DNA from: Quercus robur
Taxonomy: Eukaryota; Streptophyta; Magnoliopsida; Fagales; Fagaceae
Direction of reading: 5' to 3'
Assembly: GCF_932294415.1 (NCBI RefSeq)
Contig: NC_065536.1
Coordinates: forward strand, 54,160,354-54,224,353
DNA: 64,000 bases
Shown here: positions 10,695 through 22,941 of the stretch, one piece after another
How positions within the stretch are numbered: the first letter of the stretch is position 1
Layout: the number at the start of each line of letters is the position of its first letter
Translations under genes and position numbers: made by a program
The notes under the pieces: generated by a model
The model's input: the letters and a program-made list of their open reading frames with translations, nothing else
Told to the model about the DNA's origin: nothing
Databases searched by the model: none

Positions 10695-11167
10695 CCTTTA
10701 AGCCTTCCATTTGGAATCATAATTCCCAACATAAAAGTGCCCACTATGAAGTAAATGCGGCATGCATCACTAATGAAGCCCATTAAGAAGACTATGTCCA
10801 AAACAAAGTTAATATGTTTGAATCCATTGTCAAATTTACCTTTTTATATAATAAATTTGAAAATTTTTGTAAAGTTTTGTGTTAGTACAGAGAACCGAGT
10901 AAACTGCGAAGATTCACCATAGTAGGAAAGTTAATAGATAAGCCAAGTCTAATATAGAATGATTTACCAACAACGATATTACATATATATATTTTACTAA
11001 TCCAAATCTGTGATTGTAGTTGTGCTTAATGTGATATTCTCTTAAATGCTTATCGGAGGAATCAAACCTGCTCCTAGTATGTCAAGCAAGCAGTAATTGA
11101 TCACATTTTGAGTTCGTGTTTTGTGGAAGAATTCTTAAGAAATAATACAATAGCTAGATGTGAAATT
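10695..11167. other. Intergenic, no gene seen
   Basis: AT-rich sequence between a LINE tail and a solo LTR. No coding frame, RNA gene or repeat is supported. Confidence 0.6.
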
Positions 11168-11172
11168 CCTTA

Positions 11173-11953
11173 TGTAGGGACACAATTTGGGGCCCAAGCC
11201 CAAAAATGTATAAAGTCTTGGTCCAAGAGGCCCCATACAATGAATTTTTATAGAATGAGTTAAAGAACTAGGGCCTAATGAGTTGTACAGCGGCAAGTCT
11301 TGAATTAAATGACAGTTAAGCACAAATAAAAGATATTGGTGTCAACGGACTTTAAGTCCGAGGAGGTTACAATTTGTGTATGCTGATTACAGTTGGATAT
11401 TGAGACAACTTAGGTTGCTACAGTGTTCTCTCTCTCTTTTTCCGATCCTCATCTCATGGGGATCTCTCACATTATATAGTCCTCTTTGAGTCATCTTGAT
11501 CATACACTTGTCGATCATCTGAGTTCCCACTTGAGTGTTCGTCCCATCAAACACTCCCTTTTAGCCTTCTATGAGTTGTGGTAGCTAAGGCAGCACTGTT
11601 TAAAGGTCCACTCCACATAAATGTGGTCAGAAAAGTAACTATAATGCATTTAATGCGGTGGTAGTAGTTTTTCCTTAGATATTTTGTATTTCCTTCTTTC
11701 CCGTATGTTTATGTGGCACATTCCTATCACTAGGGCCTTTTGGAGGGGCCCTCTAATTGCTAGAGTTACGCATTTGAGCTACATCCATCGCATCCGAGGA
11801 GGTATTCCTCCTCGGATCATCTTTCATGTACTCCCTGTTTATGAAACTCTAATTGAGAGTCCCTTTAACAACCTTTTTCCTCTTCTCGGACTTGTCAATT
11901 GTCATGAGTGAAACCCAAAGCCCAATATATGATTTTGGGCCTTTACCCCCACA
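11173..11953. mobile_element. Solo LTR, 781 bp, TSD CCTTA
   Basis: The unit begins TGTAGGG and ends CCCCCACA, a short inverted repeat with the canonical TG..CA ends. It is flanked by a perfect 5-bp duplication CCTTA (11168-11172 and 11954-11958). A TATA-like cattatatag near 11470 fits an LTR promoter. No internal domain or partner LTR is nearby, so it is a solo LTR left by LTR-LTR recombination. Which superfamily it belongs to is not evident, and its orientation is not certain. Confidence 0.85.
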
Positions 11954-12106
11954 CCTTATATTAAGACTTGTTGAGAGATTATCTTGATTCAAATTTGAGA
12001 CTTGTGTATTGATTTGTTTTAGCACCTAAAATCCAATTTTATTAAGGGTGGTAGTTTGTTTTGTGGAATGTGCCAAGCAACACCAAATATAGTATAAAAA
12101 AAAGTG

Positions 12107-12785
12107 TACTATATATTTCACATGGTCTGCTAGGAAATTTGCATCCAATTAATTTATCTCATTCTCAATTTCATTTCAAAATTCATGCTGATCTTTACTT
12201 CAATATAAAATTTAGTCATTGGTTCATATTTGGTCATTAATGCTTACTTTCAATAAAATGGTATTATAGAATGTCTTATTATTAATGCCTATATCTTATC
12301 ATTTTGATCTTTATATTTGTAATGTTATTGTTATGCTTAAGTTTAAACATCTACTCCCTTTTTTTTTATTTTTTTTTATTTTTTTTTTATTTTTGGTAAA
12401 GGTTAATAGTTTTCATTCATCATGATTCGGGGTTGATGCATTTTCTAATCACAAAAATACCTAGTGTGTGATGAATGAATATAAAATATCTTATCACTTC
12501 TATGATTTATATTGCAGCCATTATTTGAGAGGGTCAATGAATCCTCCATTTGGAATCTGAAAAACAAAATATTTAGGATAGCACTTTTGTCCTCATTGAT
12601 TGTTCAATTAACAATTTTTTTTTTGTTTTGTTTTGTTTTGTTTTTTGTTTTTTTGGTTTTGGTTTTTGTTTTTGTTTTTGTTTTTTTTTTTTTGTTTTTT
12701 TTTTTTTTTTTGTTTTTTTGTTTTTTTTTTTTTTTTTTTCTCTCAGCTCTAAGGTTGTTTCCAACTTTAACAAATTTGATTTTAC
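12107..12785. repeat. Dispersed repeat copy X (partner at 24088)
   Basis: The segment from tactatatatttcacatggt to ctctaaggttgtttccaact matches 24088-24670 closely, including ggtattatagaatgtcttat and ttatattgc. A weaker, partial copy occurs around 13020-13500. Copy X is distinguished by a 140-nt T-rich tract (12610-12739) with sparse G and C; the long reading frames there are low-complexity artefacts. The nature of the repeat is unknown. Confidence 0.7.
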
Positions 12786-13611
12786 TCCATACGTTAGCCG
12801 CCTTGCCTTTTACATTATGTTATTCCATTCTTCAGGGATGTTGGGTAGGTGTCCATACTTTCTATAACGTTCTTATATCTAATCATGAATCCTATAGCTT
12901 GTTCTAGCCATGTTTCTAGTGCGAAGTTTTGTTCTGAAGATTTTAATTATGTATTCACTGACCATAGTATGCATTGAATTACGAGCGTTAGTCTATGCTT
13001 TTTATTTGTCAAGACACAAACTAGATGTGATGGAAATTAACTTATCTCATTCTCAATTTCATTTCAAACTTCATTTTGATCTTTATTTCAAACTTTTTGA
13101 TCTTTATCTCATTCTCAATGCTAGAGATACAAACTTTTTTACAAAAACTTTTACAAATTGCTAATGTGGTGAATAATTATTGGTAAATAAAAAGTGATGT
13201 TATTGGTGGGCCTAGATGAAAATCAGTAAGAAGTTGGCCACAACAATAATTTGGAAAAAAATATTGTAAAATAGTTTATAACTGTAGCATTACTCCTATA
13301 AAATTAGGTCATAACTTCAAATTTGGTCATTAATACTTACTTTCAATAAATGTAGTGCTTAAAATTATATTTGTAATTGTATTGTTATGCTTATGTTTAA
13401 ACATATGCTAAATTAATTTATCTCAAATCTACTCCTTATAATTTTTATCTATCATATGGGAAATGGGGTAGTTTGAGAATCAAAATTTAGTTTGAAAATA
13501 GGGTTTACCCTAAACAAATATTGTTACTAATATGTTTATTAACATGTTTAGTACATAGTAAGTTAAATATGTTATTCCAAAGTTTAGGGATTGGGTTTTA
13601 TGGCATCTCAA
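12786..13611. other. Intergenic with partial copy of the 12107 repeat
   Basis: Around 13030-13090 and 13320-13500 are pieces related to the 12107 and 23970-24300 repeats (for instance tctcattctcaatttcattt and atttttatctatcatatg). Between them, about 13120-13310, lies a weak inverted repeat resembling the MITE family at 34754. No gene is supported. Confidence 0.5.
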
Positions 13612-14828
13612 AGAATTTCACTCAAACTTGCTCGAATGAAACATTAAAGACAACCGAACTTCGCAAGACACTCATCCGACTCTCACTAGAGTGAAAATAT
13701 CAAGATTTGCAATTCAAGTTCTATTAGAAGAGGAATCACTCTCAATCTACATTTACCTATATTAAGATACCCAACATGATTTTCTAGAGAGAGAGAATGT
13801 CTTACTTAGAGCTATACCTAGCCAATCTAGAAAACTTTCAACTATGCTAAACAAAGAAAATCCATCCTTGTGTTTTGACACTATATGGTTAAACAATCTA
13901 GTTCTAAATATGTCTTGCGCTTTAAAACTATTCTTAAAGCCACACAGTTTGTAACTAGTGAGTACATTGCTATAGATCTTCAAGAGTTTCCTAGAGTGCT
14001 GGAGTTTCGATTGTTGCAGACAAAGTTCATTTGTGGAGAAAATCCATATAAAAGGATTCCAGAAGTTCTAAGACTATTACGTTAGAAAGCAAACATATGA
14101 TTTGTAGAGATTATAATAGTGTCTACTTGTGCTTAGATTTTGTAAGTAGACTTTATTATTGTTTCTTTTATTGTGGATTTTCTAAATAATATGATTGGAT
14201 GCCCATAGCGGTTTTCCCTTTGAAGAAATTCTTTGTAGGTTTTCTACTTTGCACCAAAACTTGTGCGCCCTTTATTGTTTCGCTATTATTGTTTTTGATT
14301 TGGTGATTATTACTATGGTTGAATTACTGCTTGTTGGAATATTTGTTTTAAAAACACATAATTTGTTGAATTAATTAAATTAATCTACTACATAAATGAT
14401 TGGGGTATAAATAAGATTTTTCAAACTTCTTAATTACATTTTTTATTTTGGATGTAAAAATTGATATATAAGTTTGTAAAATTTATGTAGTAAAATTTGT
14501 AATAACTATAATTATAAAAAAAAATTGTTATAGCTATAACTTAGTTGTATTCCGTTACTCCAAAGATATATCAGTTACTCTTTTTTGGTATTTCAGTTAT
14601 TCTTAATTGGTATATCAGTTACTCTTTTTGTTTTATAATCTGTTTCCAATATTACTCATTCTGCGCTGCCTCAGACTAACCTAGACTATAAACAGGAATT
14701 CCATAACTTCTGTGTTGTAGGTTACCATAAAACTTTACTAGAACAATAGCTCAGAGTGGATCAATCTCGACCTTAGATTCCAATCTCCTAAGAAAGAGAC
14801 AAGCCACCAATTCATTCTACAAAATTAC

Positions 14829-14836
14829 TATATAAG
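14829..14836 (+). promoter_or_regulatory. TATA box of SPH gene 2
   Basis: tatataag, 133 bp before the start codon, identical in position and context to the copy 1 site. Confidence 0.65.
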
Positions 14837-14961
14837 TTCTAGCTAGAAATGCCTATTGTCTTGTGCTAGTACTCACACCTAGAGCAATAATTCTTTGGCT
14901 TGTCAAGACACAAGGACTCAAGGAGTGCACACTCATTTCAACATTTTTGATAACAAAAAAA

Positions 14962-15381
14962 ATGAAGAACATGAGAATTGCCAAGCTTTACTGCATTGCA
15001 CTCTTCCTTGTCTTGGCCTTTGGCCTAAGTAGCTCTACAAGGGTACCCCATGTGAGAAAGCACTATTTGAAGTTCATCAACAACCTTAGTAACAAAGTTC
15101 TCAACGTCAACTGCAAAAACCTTAACCCATACATTGATCTGAACCTTCACATTCTTCTTCCCGGCGAGGTTTACGAGTTCAACTATGACATAACACGAAC
15201 CATGAACTTCAGCTGTGATCTAAGACATGGGTTTACAAGTACGGTTTTCTCCATTGGTGACAAAGCTACCAAAAGAGCATGTGGAGGAAACCATTGCATT
15301 TGGAAATCTCAAGATGATGGAGTTTACCTACTTAACCGCAGAACCAAACAGTACAAGTTCATGTACAAATGGGGACAGTGA
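14962..15381 (+). CDS. S-protein homologue (plant self-incompatibility S1 family), copy 2
   Basis: The gene encodes 139 residues and is intact. It has the same signal peptide, four cysteines (51, 85, 107, 112) and GGNHCIWKSQDDG block as copy 1. By eye only about six nucleotides differ over 420, one of them changing residue 129 from Glu to Lys; the others are silent. The 5' leader is also nearly identical to the TATA box, so both copies should be expressed alike unless distal elements differ. The 172-residue frame reported by extending upstream starts at an in-frame ATG (14848-14863 region) or alternative codon before the transcript's likely signal peptide, and is not supported by the family. 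Role of the protein is unknown. Confidence 0.9.
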   Translation: MKNMRIAKLYCIALFLVLAFGLSSSTRVPHVRKHYLKFINNLSNKVLNVNCKNLNPYIDLNLHILLPGEVYEFNYDITRTMNFSCDLRHGFTSTVFSIGDKATKRACGGNHCIWKSQDDGVYLLNRRTKQYKFMYKWGQ

Positions 15382-15833
15382 AGATGAGGATTTCCTTGCT
15401 ACCTACGTATGGTGTGGAATCCGAACCATGCTTAATTGATTCTATAAATTAATTGAAGTGTAAAAGAGAAATATAAGTAATGATTTCTCTTTATTACATT
15501 TTTTGTTGGTTGGTTGTGTGTTGTTTTCTTTTCTTTTATATACGAAAATGTTTAATTTATCTTGTTTAAGTTATAATATTTTCTATGTTGTTATGCATGG
15601 ATGGAAGCAATTATAAGTAGAAGTTGTGTTATTTTTATTATTTAGAGATTTACACTTCTGGTTAGTCATAGAAAAAAAAGTGTGAAAAATAATGATTCAA
15701 TAACAACCACTTCTAGCTCCAGTTATCCAATTATCCCCCCCAAAAAAAAAAACTGCAAAGTAGTATACATGTCTCACTGCCTTGATAGCTTTTAAAAAAT
15801 ATGTCAAATTCAACATTTTTTTTTCTCTATTCT

Positions 15834-16984
15834 CCAAAAAAGTTGAATTTGGGGTCTAGACTTATTGTCAACATAAGAAAAACACAAATCTCTGGATTCA
15901 ACTGGATTGAGACTTTCCCTGCTGCGTATTGTTTCTGAATTGATATCTGCAATGATTTAAGCCACCAAACTGTTAAATGAGTAAAATTGAAGGAAAATCC
16001 AAATGTTGCTCTCAACTTTTTTATTTTTTAGGTATTACACTTTGAAAACATAAGAAAAATATATGTCACTCCGCAACAAGATTGTATGATGTACAATTCC
16101 TTCTTCACTTAATAGAATTTGGTATACAGAAGAGATTAGCCTGCTTATCAAGATTTTGTGCCAGAACAAAACATATAGACAATTTAAAACCTGAGGGTGT
16201 GGTACACTATATTGAAAAGATAGTGAAGAAATTGGGGTTTCCATACATTTTAACATTTCAAAAACATTATACTCAGAATGGATTAATATTGTTATCGAAG
16301 ACATTTTTCAATTTTTGCAGTTGGATTGAATCATTGAACAAATAACAACTGAAATTGAAATTTAAGACACGAAAACTCACCAGCAGAATTTTCAAGCAAA
16401 AAGAATATCCCATTTTGAGACAACAATCTCATTAGGAGCTCTTGTCTGTTTAGAAACATTCACAATAATTCTAATTTCAGAAATATATAGATTTCATACT
16501 TCTTTGATAATATTACTATAACCAAAAGTTATGCAAAATTTAGGTTAATCTATTTCTCTTTCTACTTTATTTGTTCTTTCTTCTTTTTTGGTCACATCCA
16601 CATTGAGTAAGTAAATTCCTTAAAACTATGTTCGGTTCACCCTCAAAGAGAAGAAATGAAAAGATTACAAATTTTTTTTTGATCATGTTTGATTTGTCAA
16701 AAGGGAGGGAAAGAAAAGGAAATAAATCTCAAGGCATATTTTGTTATATCATTTTTGGATAAACTAATCTTCTCTCTGTTGTTTTATTTTCTCTTGACTC
16801 TATCTTTATAAATAAATAAATAACGTAATAATATAATTATATTTTCAGTTAATTTCTTAACTTAAAAAAATTATTTTCTATCTTAAACTCTGAAGCAGAG
16901 AAAATTAGAAAAAGTCATTAATGATTAATGGCATATAATCTTGCTTGCGTGTATTTTCTTAGGGGAGGGGAGAAAACTGTTAAC
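15834..16984. other. Intergenic between SPH gene 2 and the CNL relic
   Basis: AT-rich, with two overlapping antiparallel frames at 16035-16345 of under 90 codons that match nothing I recognise. The end of the block is the 3' flank of the minus-strand CNL relic. Confidence 0.5.
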
Positions 16985-19390
16985 TCAATAAGAGAAAAAT
17001 AGTGTGTAAGTGGAAGAGAAAGAAGAACTATCCCTTACCAAATCAATCAAGATGAACCTGCGGATATGTGCTATCTTAGTCCAATCCTCGCCAACTTCTC
17101 GCTCACAATTTCTACTCAATTTAGGACAACCTATAATTTCCAGTTCTCTTAAGGCTGTGAGGCGATCCATCCCTTCTGGCGGAGAAGTTAGTTTTTGGCA
17201 GGCCCAAATCTTAAGTTTTTGAAGTGAATTGAGATCTTGAAGCCACTCCGGCAATGTTACCAAGTTGTCACAACCATTAATACATAAGTATTGTAAAGTG
17301 CAAGCAGATCCTACAAGCCATTGTGGTAGAGCCACTAGCTGTGGCAATGCACTGATTTGGAGTGATCGAAGGCTTGTTGGATAGTCTTTCTCTTCCATCA
17401 AATTAAGCTTTCCACAACAGAAGATTAAAAGGCTTTTCAACACAGTTAGCTTTTTCATACCATGCGGCAAAGAGATTAGGCTTCCACAACTTCTGAATTC
17501 CAACTTACGAAGGACAGTGAGGCCTTGGATCCCTTCAGGTAGACACTCTAGTCTAGAACATTTGTAAAAGATCAAAGTTCGAAGAGAACGCAGACACTCG
17601 ATTCCATTGTCTTGCAGACATGTCTGTTTTGTGGTTATTGACAAATATCTGAGGTTGATCATATTCCTTATATCTTTAGGCAACTCTTCAAGCCTTTCAC
17701 AGCCAGCTAGCTTCAGAGTTTCCAAATTTTGTAGGCTGTAAATGGAGTTGGGCAATTTCTCGATCAACATATTACCCCTTAGGCTAAGATATCTCAAATG
17801 CTTCAAAGTACTAATGGAGCTTGGCAACACTTCGAACCTTGAAAAGCTTAAATCTAGTAGCCGCACATACTTAAACCTTGAAATGCATGTTTCTAACAAG
17901 GATTTATCAATATTAAAAGGGCGTTCATCTCCAGTTGGGAAAATAACAGTTCGCACATTATTGCTTAACTTGTGTAAAAATGTCGTCACTTCATCAACAC
18001 CCAAATTGTTTTCCAAAATTGACACATGCCTAGCCGTTTCAAAATTGTTAGTGTTATTCGTGTTTTCAATTAAACAATAGTCATTTTGTGCAACATATAT
18101 TGAAAGATCATGTAGAAGATCGTGAATTTTAAATGTAAACAAATCACCATAGTACTCAACTTCTTGAAAGAAATATCTTGACAATAACTCTTTTGCATAT
18201 TGTAGTCCAATATCTTCCAACTCTTGAATACTTTGGCTAGACTTTTGGAGGAGTCCATTTGCCATCCAAGATAGAATCAAATCAGTACTCCTATATGTAT
18301 GATTCTTTGGATACAAAGAGCAATAAGCAAAGCATTGTTTTAAGTGTGATGGCAAGTGATTGTAACTCAATCTTAACACAGGTAAGATGTGATCATCTTG
18401 TTGCTTTAGTCTCCATATCTCACTATCCCTTATAGAGATCCAATCACAATCATTGGTTTTAGAATAAAGTAAACTTCCTAAAGTCCTCACAGCCAAAGGA
18501 ACACCTTTGCATTTTTTCACAATTTGTTTTCCAATCTCCAGAAGTTTGGGATATTGTTTGTCCTCTCCTTCATTGAATGCCCATCTTAAGAACAACGACA
18601 AACAATCATCCTCAGGAAGGCCTTTTATGTTGTGAATTGGTCCAGGAGCTATCACTGAGGCAACTTTGTGACTACGTGTAGTCACAACACTTTTACTTCT
18701 TTGGCCACCTTCATTTAACAAATTCTTTAGATCATTCCACTTAAATCGATCCTCATTCCAAACATCATCTAAAACAATAAAAAATCTCTTTTCCTTCAAA
18801 GTGTTTCGTAAATTGGCTTGCACTTCATCCATACTCATGTTCTCACTAATTTTACCACCTGCAGATTTAAGGATCTCTGTCGCCAGTTTTAACATCAGAA
18901 TCACGAACAAAGGAGTGAGTCATATCACGCTCTCTATGCAAAATATGCTTATCATCAAGTCTCTCTTCAAGATGAAATCGAGCTCTATCCTTTGCTAGCT
19001 ATCTCTTCCAACCTCACACTGATCTCCTTGATTCTATGAGCCATTTTAAATTGAAAGGCAAGTGGGTTAGAAGATGAAAAGAAACGACGTACCTTTCTAC
19101 CAGTACTTCCATATGTTTTCACCACTTGTCTCTTTAGAGCTTCACACTCGAACTCATCCAGCACATCGGTCGCATCATAAAAGACATCTTTGAGTTGCCT
19201 CAACCAAACACTTAGACCTCGGTTTTTCACTTGCTTCTCCTCAGCATCTAGTAGCACGGCTTGGATGGTGGACATGGTGAGCTGAAGCCTTTTTTAGATC
19301 GCTGGAAATGCCCCATGCCAAGGATATCTCTTGGTAAGCAAGAGACCCCAGCTTTGTTAAACTTATGAAATGAGAATATTTCTTTTGTTG
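16985..19390 (-). pseudogene. CC-NBS-LRR disease-resistance gene relic lacking the P-loop
   Basis: CNL proteins are cytosolic immune receptors. Reading the minus strand: a coiled-coil piece (KLGSLAYQEISLAWG, then after a 1-nt shift near 19288 TIQAVLLDAEEKQVKNR and FSSSNPLAFQFKMAHRIKEI); a second 1-nt shift near 18989; a linker ending RERDMTHSFVRDSDV; then a direct jump near 18890-18900 into LATEILKSAGGK. The missing part held the GxGGxGKTT P-loop. After the gap one 641-codon frame keeps kinase-2 (FFIVLDDVWN), RNBS-B (VVTTRS), GLPL-like GVPLAVRTLG, RNBS-D CFAYCSLYPK, MHD-like KIHDLLHDLS, and about ten LRRs ending in CPKLSRNCEREVGEDW. It resembles the RGA class. With a deletion and at least two frameshifts, it cannot make a normal receptor; a truncated LRR-containing product is possible. 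Confidence 0.85.
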
Positions 19391-22226
19391 CTAAGGAAAA
19401 CTTAGACGCTTCAGGAATTTTTCTCATGTGTGCTTTATAAAGTGATAATTATAAAATTTAATAAAAAGAGGAATTCATATATTGATAATAATAATAATAA
19501 TAAATAAATAAAATATGTAAATACATAAAATTTATAATTATTTTTATAAATTTTTATATTTTAAAATCGTTATATAATAGTCTTATTATCAATGCTATAT
19601 GTTACATCTCTTTCAATGTATAAAATCAATCATTCATTTACAAAATATAAAATAAATTATGAAGTAAAATTTAATTTTATTGCTATCAAAAAAACTGAGC
19701 GTTCCTAAACTGAGGAAAGTGCAACGTTTCTTCTTTTCGGTCAAAGTCTCTTTAACTTTTTGACACTCCATTGAGTCCATTCTCTCTCTTTTATCTTTTT
19801 GACACTCTTTTCTCTCTTTTAGGTGTGTTTGTTTCTCCTAAAAAAAAAAAATTAAAAAATAAATAAAACTTTCACATCATGCAATAATTAAGCTGCCTAA
19901 TACGTCGTCTTCCTTCCCCCCACCCCCCCTCTTTTTTTTAAAGAAATTTTATGAATGAGCAAGAAATGCAATAAAACATAATTGAAAATAATAATAATAA
20001 CAAATTTTATCCCAAAATAAAAATCACTTGCAGCAAACCAGGCTGCAAAACACCAACTAAACAGCACACTCTTCCTGCCTAAACATATACTGAAAGGAAA
20101 ATTCTAAAACAATGACAAATTTTTAAAAATATAATTTTCAAATTGATGAGCCAATAAATGTGATTAGTGGACTTCAACTACCTAATAATTAAAAATTGAT
20201 TTTTTTTTTTTATTGGTGACACATCAATTTGTAAGTTTTATTAAAAAAAAATTATAATATTCTTAGCATTATTCATACAAGAGTCGCGACCCAAATGATA
20301 CATGAACCTCTATTATATATTCACCCTCAAAAAAAAAAAAGTGTGACCACTCTATTATATATTGAGTTTTATTTTATTTTATGTCCCTACCCAGTTCTCT
20401 AACATCATTTTTTATGGGAGAGTGGATTTCATGTGGAGATTTTGGTCAATTTGGCAATGGATTCAATCCATAGGTGGCGGTGGTTTGGTTTTTGTGTGCT
20501 GGAGCTTTGAGGGTGGTGGTGGTATTTGGCAGTTGGGCTTTTCAAGTGGGTGGTTAGTGGCTTAGGACCGCGATCTTGGTTTATTTGGTGTTTTTGTTGG
20601 GCCATTAGAGAGAGGATTTATAGTTAGCTTAGATGGGCTGGGTTTAATGGGGATAGACGAATAGTCATAGTACTTTGTGTTCAGTTTTGTGTTGACAACA
20701 TTGGATTTTGGGGTGATCGTGTTTTTGGCCAAGTGTGGCTATTTTGGTTATTTACTTATTTAATTTTTTAAAATTTTTGGCAGATTTGGAGGAGTGGGTC
20801 ACTTTTTTAGTTTTTTGAAAAAAAAAAAAATGATTGAAAAGATTATATTGTATTCTCAACAAATCATATCATATTATCTATATATCTATATATAATATAA
20901 AACTGAAACTTTTCACTTTTTGTTAACCTAACAAGAACTTACCACAAAAACTTTGAAACTTTCACAATTTTAACATCAACAATATTTTCTTTAATTTTTT
21001 TTAGGTTTATTTTTAAAAGCTAGTTTTCTCAAAAGTCAAAAGACTCAAAACCCTATTGCTATATAAAACCCTACCTTTGGGGATTTTTAAAAGACTGTTT
21101 TGTCTCATCTGTTTCTCTCTTCAAGCCATCATTTTCTTCTCCAACCCAAACTCGGTATCAATTTTTTCTGGCCAAACTCAGTATCAATTTTTTCTAGATT
21201 TTGTAGAGATAGTAAGTGATTTCGTTCATAAAGATTTTTTTTTGTACATGTTTAATAGTTATCATCATCTAAAGGGTCAAAGGTTATAATTTTAGTAAAC
21301 TTTTGGTTTTGAGGGTTTAGCTTGTGATTAGCGGATTTTTTATTCCCGAATTTATGTTTAGTGTTTTGTTTTGTTTTTTCTTTTCTTTTCTTATTATTCT
21401 TTTTAGGAAAAAAAACTGATTTTTTTTAATATTTTTTTTATATTTTCCATAAAAGTTGTATCAAAATTTTCCTATGATAATCTATTAACAAATATCTTAA
21501 GAACACCCGTTAACATAATTCGAGTATTGAACCCAGGTTCGTTTCATGAGTTTAGCTTGTAGAAATTTGGACAATGGCATAGTGTCATTGAGTCACGGTG
21601 CTCTCAAGGTACAGCTTTGTTGCTTCTCAAAAATAAAAGTAAATAAATAAAATGATTGTGTGATCGTCGGACCCACTAAAAATGGATGCCAAAGTAAAAA
21701 TTTAAGATCATTAGGCTACAAAGATCAGGCACGCTAGGACCAACCCAAGCAGCAAAGGGCAAAAGATTTTGTGGAACTAGAGGACAAGCCCAATATCAAA
21801 TCATTTTGGTAATTGGGCTTTCCAATGAGTGACCCTCCCTCTCCCAAACTCCTCAGATCTATTATTAGGATTCGAGGCCCTTTTCCTTTTCATAAGCTTG
21901 GGCTGGCCCAAGGTAATTGAATTCAAGATTGGGTTAACAATTTCAGATGTACACTGTGATAGGTGGTATGGGATTATAAACAACCAAAATTAGTGCTTGA
22001 AGTAACATATAAAAAAGAGCTGAATTTTTGGGTATTTTTTGTTATAAAAAAATTATTTTTATAGGATGAATGATGTAGGTTAAATTAATTGATATCTTAA
22101 AAGTTGGTCCCAGTGAAAAAAATGAATGAAAGTGAATATTCCCAATACAATTAGTCACTGGAAAACTGTTTTTTTGACTAATTCTTTCCAGTTTATTGAT
22201 TTCATCTTAATCTCTTTTTATTCATA

Positions 22227-22266
<40 letters not shown>

Positions 22267-22311
22267 TTCGAATATCTAATGTTAAAGATATACATGGTAA
22301 TAATATGCTTG
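19391..22311. other. Intergenic, AT-rich; no gene supported
   Basis: The stretch contains (ATA)n near 19486-19505, C-rich interruption near 19915, a GGTGGT-rich patch at 20470-20530, and (TA)n at 22224-22248. The short open frames at 20362-20565, 21056-21289 and 22126-22365 have no family resemblance and follow base composition. Nothing functional is recognisable. Confidence 0.5.
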
Positions 22312-22327
22312 ATTTATTGCCACACTT

Positions 22328-22925
22328 TTTTTTTTTTGAGAATGAAGACCGAGCACTTTTATTGACTACCTGGAATATCTGAAACAACAAAAGGTTCAAT
22401 ATCAGATGGAACATGCTCCATCCAAACTAGTAACGGAAATGAAACAATTGCTCTCCTAGCCAAAGCATGGGCTACACAATTATCCTGCCGCCTAATATGA
22501 GAGAATGAGAAAAAACTAAGTGAAACAATAATAGACATAATGTCTTTTACAATCTGTCCGATGGATGATTGCCCTGACTCAGTAGACTTCAAAGCTCTGC
22601 ACACTACTTCCGAGTCTCCTTCAAATTCCGAACCTGCAATACCCAGCTCAACAATGAACTTGACAGCCCTTCTCGCAGCCAAAGTTTCCAGCACTTCCAT
22701 CGAACCTGGATACAGAATCTTCTCGGCAAGAGCAGCGATTACCTCTCCCTTTGCATTCCGAACCACCATCCCTATACCAACCTCTCCCGATTCAGAGAAC
22801 ACAGCCCCATCATAATTAGTCTTGAACCTTTCACCCATAGGAGGACACCAACGTACATGACCCTTAGGTGGTTTTGGGGCTACCTTGGGGCGCTTTGCTT
22901 GGAACTCCGTAAGATATGACTTGAA
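22328..22925 (-). mobile_element. 5'-truncated LINE (RNase H domain only), 16-bp TSD
   Basis: The minus strand encodes the RNase H end of a plant LINE ORF2: FKTNYDGAVFSESGEVGIG, MEVLETLAARRAVKF, FEGDSEVVCRAL, FSHIRRQDNCVAHALARRA and a C-terminal LLVWMEHVPSDI. A T run at 22328-22337 (plus strand) is the poly(A) tail. The element is bracketed by a perfect 16-bp duplication atttattgccacactt at 22312-22327 and 22926-22941. The open frame (about 190 codons) is uninterrupted, so the insertion is fairly young; its apparent start codon (GTG) lies in the target duplication and is not a real start. Confidence 0.9.
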
Positions 22926-22941
22926 ATTTATTGCCACACTT

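Larger units (their letters stand above)
13612..15833 (+). repeat. Segmental duplication copy 2 (contains SPH gene 2)
   Basis: Partner of 7531-9576, same orientation, start to start distance about 6.1 kb. It contains an additional AT-rich stretch at about 14340-14570 that copy 1 lacks. The LINE 3' end lies just outside copy 1 and has no counterpart here. Confidence 0.85.

Noticed and set aside
12512..12907. 131-codon and overlapping frames rich in Phe or Lys
   Set aside because: They follow a 140-nt T-rich tract; both strands are open only because of composition.
16082..16345. Overlapping frames of 87 and 89 codons on both strands
   Set aside because: No recognisable motif and typical of AT-rich intergenic DNA.
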